Assembly: GCF_037975245.1 (NCBI RefSeq)
Contig: NC_092566.1
Coordinates: 12,581,001 to 12,645,000, forward strand
From: Apostichopus japonicus
Taxonomy: Eukaryota > Echinodermata > Holothuroidea > Aspidochirotida > Stichopodidae
DNA: 64,000 nt
Direction of reading: 5' to 3'
Shown here: positions 58,419 to 64,000 of the stretch, in pieces
Layout: the number at the start of each line of letters is the position of its first letter
Numbering within the stretch: position 1 is the stretch's first letter
The notes under the pieces: model-generated
What the model was told of the DNA's origin: nothing
What the model saw: the letters and a program-made list of their open reading frames with translations, nothing else
Databases searched by the model: none
Translations under genes and position numbers: made by a program

Positions 58419-61370
58419 GTGCAATACCGATCAATCGAATGCGCGGCACCTATCAATCGAATGTGCGTTACCAATTTATCGAATGTGCGAAACGGATCGA
58501 TCGAATGTGCGGTACCGATGAATCGAATGTGCGGTACCGATCAATCGAATGTGCGGTATCGATCAATCGAATGTGCGGTACCGATCAATCGAATGCGCGG
58601 CACCTATCAATCGAATGTGCGTTACCGATGTATCGAATGTGCGAAACGGATTGATCGAATGTGCAGTACCGATGAATCGAATGTGCGGTAGGCCTACAGT
58701 TGAATCGAATGTTCGGTACCGATGAATCGAATGTGCGGTACCGATGAATCGAATGTGCGGTACCGATCAATCGAATGTGCGGTACCGATCAATCGAAAGT
58801 GCGGTACCGATCAATGGAATGTGCGTTACCGATTAATCGAATGAGCGGTATCGATGAATGCAATGTGTAGTACCGATGAATCGAATGTGCGGTACCGATG
58901 AATCGAATGTACGGTACCGATTAATCGAATGTGCGTTACCAATCAATCGAATGTGCGTTACCGATCAATCGAATGTGCGCAGCCATTAATCGAATGAGCG
59001 GTATCGATGAATCGAATGTTCGGTACCTATCAATCGAATGTGCGGTACTGATCAATCGAATGTTCGGTACCTATCAATCGAATGTGCGGTAGCGATCAAT
59101 CGAAAGTTCGGTACCGATCAATCGAATGTGCGGTACCGAACGATCGAATGTACGTTACCGATCAATCGAATGTTCGGAACCGACCAATCGAAAGTTCGGT
59201 ACCGATTAATCGAATGTGCGTTACCAATCAATCGAATGTGCGTTACCGCACAATCGAATGTGCGCAGCGATTAATCGAATGAGCGGTATCGATCAATCGA
59301 ATGTTCGGTACCTATCAATCGAATGTGCGGTACTGATCAATCGAATGTTCGGTACCTATCAATCGAATGTGCGGTACCGATCAATCGAATGTTCGGCACC
59401 TATCAATCGAATGTGCGTTACCAAATTATCGAATGTGCGATACCGATCAATCGAATGTTCGGTACCTATCAATCGAATGTGCGGTACCGAGGAATCGAAT
59501 GTTCGGTACCGATGAATCGAATGTGCGGTATCGATCAATTGAATGTTAGGAACTGATCAATCGAATGTGCTGAACCGATCAATCGAATGTGCGTTATCGA
59601 TCAATCGAATGTTCGCAACCGATCAATCGAAAGTTCGGTACCGATCAATCGAAAATGCGGTACCGAACATTCGAATGTGCAGTACCGATCAATCGAATGT
59701 TCGGTACCGATTAATCGAATGTGCAATACCGATCAATCGAATGTTCGGTACCTATCAATCGAATGTGCGGTACCGATGAATCGAATGTTCGGTACCGATG
59801 AATCGAATGTTCGGTACCGATCAATCGAATGTGCCGCACCGAGCATTCGAATGTGCGGTACCGATCAATCGAAAGTGCGGTACCGAACAAACGAATGTGC
59901 GATACCGATCAATCGAATGTGCGTTACCGATCAATCGAATGGGCGGTACCGATCAATCGAATGTGCGGTACCGATCAATCGAATGTTCGGTATCTATCAA
60001 TGGAATGTACGGTACAGATCAATCGAATGTTCGGTACCTATCAATCGAATGTGCGATACCGATCAATCGAATGTGCGGTACCGATCAATCGAATGTGCGA
60101 TACCGATCAATCGAATGTTCGGTACCGATCAATCGAATGTGAGGTACCGATCAATCGAATGTGAGGTACCGATCAATCGAATGTGCGGTACCGATCAGTC
60201 GAATGTGCGGTACCGATCAATCGAATGTGCGTTACCGATGTATCGAATGTGCGAAACGGATTGATCGAATGTTCAGTACCGATGAATCGAATGTGCGGTA
60301 GGCCTACAGTTGAATCGAATGTTCGGTACCGATAAATCGAATGTGCGGTACCGATGAATCGAATGTGCGGTACCGATCAATCGAATGTGCGGTACCGATC
60401 AATCGAAAGTGCGGTACCGATCAATGGAATGTGCGTTACCGATTAATCGAATGAGCGGTATCGATGAATGGAATGTGTAGTAACGATGAATCGAATGTGC
60501 GGTACCGATGAATCGAATGTACGGTACCGATTAATCGAATGTGCGTTACCAATCAATCGAATGTGCGTTACCGATCAATCGAATGTGCGCAGCCATTAAT
60601 CGAATGAGCGGTATCGATGAATCGAATGTTCGGTACCTATCAATCGAATGTGCGGTACTGATCAATCGAATGTTCGGTACCTATCAATCGAATGTGCGGT
60701 AGCGATCAATCGAAAGTTCGGTACCGATCAATCGAATGTGCGGTACCGAACGATCGAATGTACGTTACCGATCAATCGAATGTTCGGAACCGACCAATCG
60801 AAAGTTCGGTACCGATTAATCGAATGTGCGTTACCAATCAATCGAATGTGCGTTACCGCACAATCGAATGTGCGCAGCGATTAATCGAATGAGCGGTATC
60901 GATCAATCGAATGTTCGGTACCTATCAATCGAATGTGCGGTACTGATCAATCGAATGTTCGGTACCTATCAATCGAATGTGCGGTACCGATCAATCGAAT
61001 GTTCGGCACCTATCAATCGAATGTGCGTTACCAAATTATCGAATGTGCGATACCGATCAATCGAATGTACGGTACAGATCAATCGAATGTTCGGTACCTA
61101 TCAATCGAATGTGCGGTACCGATGAATCGAATGTTCGGTAGCGATGAATCGAATGTGCGGTATCGATCAATTGAATGTTAGGAACTGATCAATCGAATGT
61201 GCTGAACCGATCAATCGAATGTGCGTTATCGATCAATCGAATGTTCGCAACCGATCAATCGAAAGTTCGGTACCGATCAATCGAAAATGCGGTACCGAAC
61301 ATTCGAATGTGCAGTACCGATCAATCGAATGTTCGGTACCGATTAATCGAATGTGCAATACCGATCAATC
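55500..61370. repeat. 2934-bp higher-order repeat, two adjacent copies
   Basis: Variant strings at 55505, 56104, 57714 and 58241 recur at 58439, 59038, 60648 and 61175, always 2934 bp apart. Each copy has an inner 1610 + 1324 bp substructure marked by GGCCTACAG units. Confidence 0.82.
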
Positions 61371-64000
61371 GAATGTTCGGTACCTATCAATCGAATGTGC
61401 GGTACCGATCAATCGAATGTTCGGTACCGATGAATCGAATGTGCGGTACCGATCAATCGAATGTGCGGTACCGATGAATCGAATGAGCGGTACCGATCAA
61501 TCGAATGTGCGGTACCGATCAATCGAAAGTGCGGTACCGATCAATGGAATGTGCGGTAGGCCTACAGATGAATCGAATGTTCGGTACCGATCAATCGAAT
61601 GTGCGGTACCGATGAATCGAATGAGCGGTACCGATCAATCGAATGTGCGGTACCGATCAATCGAAAGTGCGGTACCGATCAATGGAATGTGCGTTACCGA
61701 TTAATCGAATGAGCGGTATCGATGAATGGAATGTGTAGTACCGATGAATCGAATGTGCGGTACCGATGAATCGAATGTACGGTACCGATTAATCGAATGT
61801 GCGTTACCAATCAATCGAATGTGCGTTACCGATCAATCGAATGTGCGCAGCCATTAATCGAATGAGCGGTATCGATGAATCGAATGTTCGGTACCTATCA
61901 ATCGAATGTGCGGTACTGATCAATCGAATGTTCGGTACCTATCAATCGAATGTGCGGAAGCGATCAATCGAAAGTTCGGTACCGATCAATCGAATGTGCG
62001 GTACCGAACAATCGAATGTACGTTACCGATCAATCGAATGTTCGGAACCGACCAATCGAAAGTTCGGTACCGATTAATCGAATGTGCGTTACCAATCAAT
62101 CGAATGTGCGTTACCGCACAATCGAATGTGCGCAGCGATTAATCGAATGAGCGGTATCGATCAATCGAATGTTCGGTACCTATCAATCGAATGTGCGGTA
62201 CTGATCAATCGAATGTTCGGTACCGATCAATCGAATGTGCGGTACCGATCAATCGAATGTGCGGTACCGGTCAATCGAATGTGTCGTATCGATCGAAGGA
62301 ATATGCGATACCGATCAATATAATGTTCGCTACCGATGAATCGAATGTTCGGTATCGATCATAAGAATGTTCGGTACCGATCAATCGAATGTGCCGCACC
62401 GAGCATTCGAATGTGCGGTACCGATCAATCGAAAGTGCGGTACCGAACAAACGAATGTGCGATACCGATCAATCGAATGTGCGTTACCGATCAATCGAAT
62501 GGGCGGTACCGATCAATCGAATGTGCGGTACCGATCAATCGAATGTTCGGTATCTATCAATGGAATGTACGGTACAGATCAATCGAATGTTCGGTACCTA
62601 TCAATCGAATGTGCGATACCGATCAATCGAATGTGCGGTACCGATCAATCGAATGTGCGATACCGATCAATCGAATGTTCGGTACCTATCAATCGAATGT
62701 GAGGTACCGATCAATCGAATGTTCGGTACCGATCAATCGAATGTGCGGTACCGATCAGTCGAATGTGCGGTACCGATCAATCGAATGTGCGGTACCGATC
62801 AATCGAATGTGCGGTACCGAACAATCGAATGTGCGGTACCGATCAATCGAATGTACGGTACAGATCAATCGAATGTTCGGTACCTATCAATCGAATGTGC
62901 GGTACCGATCAATCGAATGTTCGGTACCTATCAATCGAATGTGCAGTACCGACCAATTGAATGTTCGGAACTGATCAATCGAATGTGCGGAACCGATCAA
63001 TCGAATGTGCGTTATCGATCAATCGAATGTTCGCAACCGATCAATCGAATGTTCGGTACCGATTAATCGAATGTGCGGTACCGATTAATCGAATGTGCGG
63101 CACCTATGAATCGAATGTGCGTAACCGATGTATCGAGTGTGCTGCACCGATCAATCGAATGGGCGGTATCGATGAATTGAATGTGCGGTACCGATCAATC
63201 GAATGTACGGTACCGATTAATGGAATGTGCGAATTCGATCAATTGAATGTGCGTTACCGATAAATCGAATGTGCGATACCGATCAATCGAATGTTCGGTA
63301 CCTATCAATCGAATGTGAGGTACCGATGAATCGAATGTTCGGTACCGATCAATCGAATGTGCGATACCGATCAATCGAATGTTCGGTACCTATCAATCGA
63401 ATATTCGGTACCGATCAAATGAATGTTCGGTACCGATCAATCGAATGTGCGATACCGATCAGTCGAATGTGCGGTACCGATCAATCGAATGTGCGGTACC
63501 GAACAATCGAATGTGCGGTACCGATCAATCGAATGTTCGGTACCTATCAATCGAATGTTCGGTACCTATCAATCAAATGTGCGGTACCGATCAATCGAAA
63601 GTGCGGTACCGATGAATCGAATGTGCGATACCGATCAATCGAATGTTCGGTACCTATTAATCGAATGTGCGGTACAGATCAATCGAATGTTCGGTACCGA
63701 TCAATCGAATGTTCGGTACCTATCAATCGAATGTGCGGTACCGATCAATCGAATGTTCGGTACCGATGAATGGAATGTGCGGTACCGATCAATTGAATGT
63801 TCGGAACTGATCAATCGAATGTGCGTTACCGATAAATCGAATGTGCGATACCGATCAATCGAATGTTCGGTACCTATCAATCGAATGTGAGGTACCGATG
63901 AATCGAATGTTCGGTACCGATCAATCGAAAGTGCGGTACCGATGAATCGAATGTGCGGTACCGATGAATCGAATGTGCGGTACCGATCAATCGAATGATC

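Larger units (their letters stand above)
40163..64000. repeat. 22-bp satellite array, about 23.8 kb, continuing past the window
   Basis: The unit is GTACCGATCAA followed directly by TCGAATGTGCG. About 1080 head-to-tail copies run to the last base. Common variants are GATCAAT/GATGAAT/TATCAAT, GTGCG/GTTCG/GTGCA, and ACCGAT/ATCGAT. Each unit has three CpGs and junctions form CGGTACCG. Because 22 is 1 modulo 3, all six frames cycle through 22-residue repeats and stay open for long runs. These frames are not genes. Confidence 0.97.

Noticed and set aside
40171-63890. Many open frames of 60-227 codons on both strands of the satellite
   Set aside because: They are produced by the 22-bp period and change frame with every indel. 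They repeat one peptide and have no start context, splice sites or domain.
40163-64000. CRISPR-like array of short direct repeats
   Set aside because: Repeats are directly adjacent with no spacers, vary by point changes, and lie in a eukaryotic genome. It is a satellite.

Overview
This window is nuclear DNA of a metazoan. It has split genes with GT/AG introns, long AT-rich introns, dense DNA-transposon debris and no operons or bacterial signals. The style (CCTAG-rich low-complexity DNA, many hAT-like MITEs with poly-G or poly-C next to their ends, and G2E3-like HECT, KDZ-like and Cys-rich transposon-type genes) suggests a marine invertebrate deuterostome, perhaps an echinoderm. That attribution is an inference; no species marker is visible.

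Layout. (1) 1 to 17.1 kb, minus strand: a 13-exon gene rebuilt here from splice sites. All 13 exon phases agree. It reads SAM-like start, Lys/Arg-rich stretch, a conserved G2E3-like N-terminal region, a UBZ4-type zinc finger, three tandemly duplicated 26-27-residue linker exons, a ubiquitin-interacting motif and a HECT E3 ligase domain. The last exon, with the catalytic cysteine, is missing and probably lies left of base 1. Introns hold hAT-like insertions and a diverged repeat family carrying nuclear-receptor-like half-sites. (2) 17.1 to 22.6 kb: 5' flank, an 18-bp minisatellite in two blocks, and hAT-like elements with exact target-site duplications, two of them nested in a third. (3) 22.6 to 28.5 kb: tandem copies of the diverged repeat, a 2.08-kb element with 416-bp inverted repeats and a 6-bp target duplication, and two minus-strand exons of a probable HTH/integrase-type gene. 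An hAT-like MITE sits 18 bp upstream of that gene's ATG. (4) 28.5 to 40.1 kb: MITEs, then a 5.04-kb element (30505-35546) with long degenerate inverted repeats and an 8-bp target duplication. Inside it is a broken multi-exon gene of a Cys-rich metazoan family. After it come a KDZ-like fragment, an LTR-retrotransposon fragment and a LINE reverse-transcriptase fragment. (5) 40.16 kb to the right edge: about 23.8 kb of one 22-bp satellite, running out of the window, with nested higher-order repeats (1661 bp, 2934 bp, and a superstructure offset of about 12.8-13.4 kb).

Functionally, the only clearly intact gene is the ubiquitin ligase. The rest is mobile DNA and satellite. The many open frames in the satellite are artefacts of its 22-bp period and are not annotated as genes.
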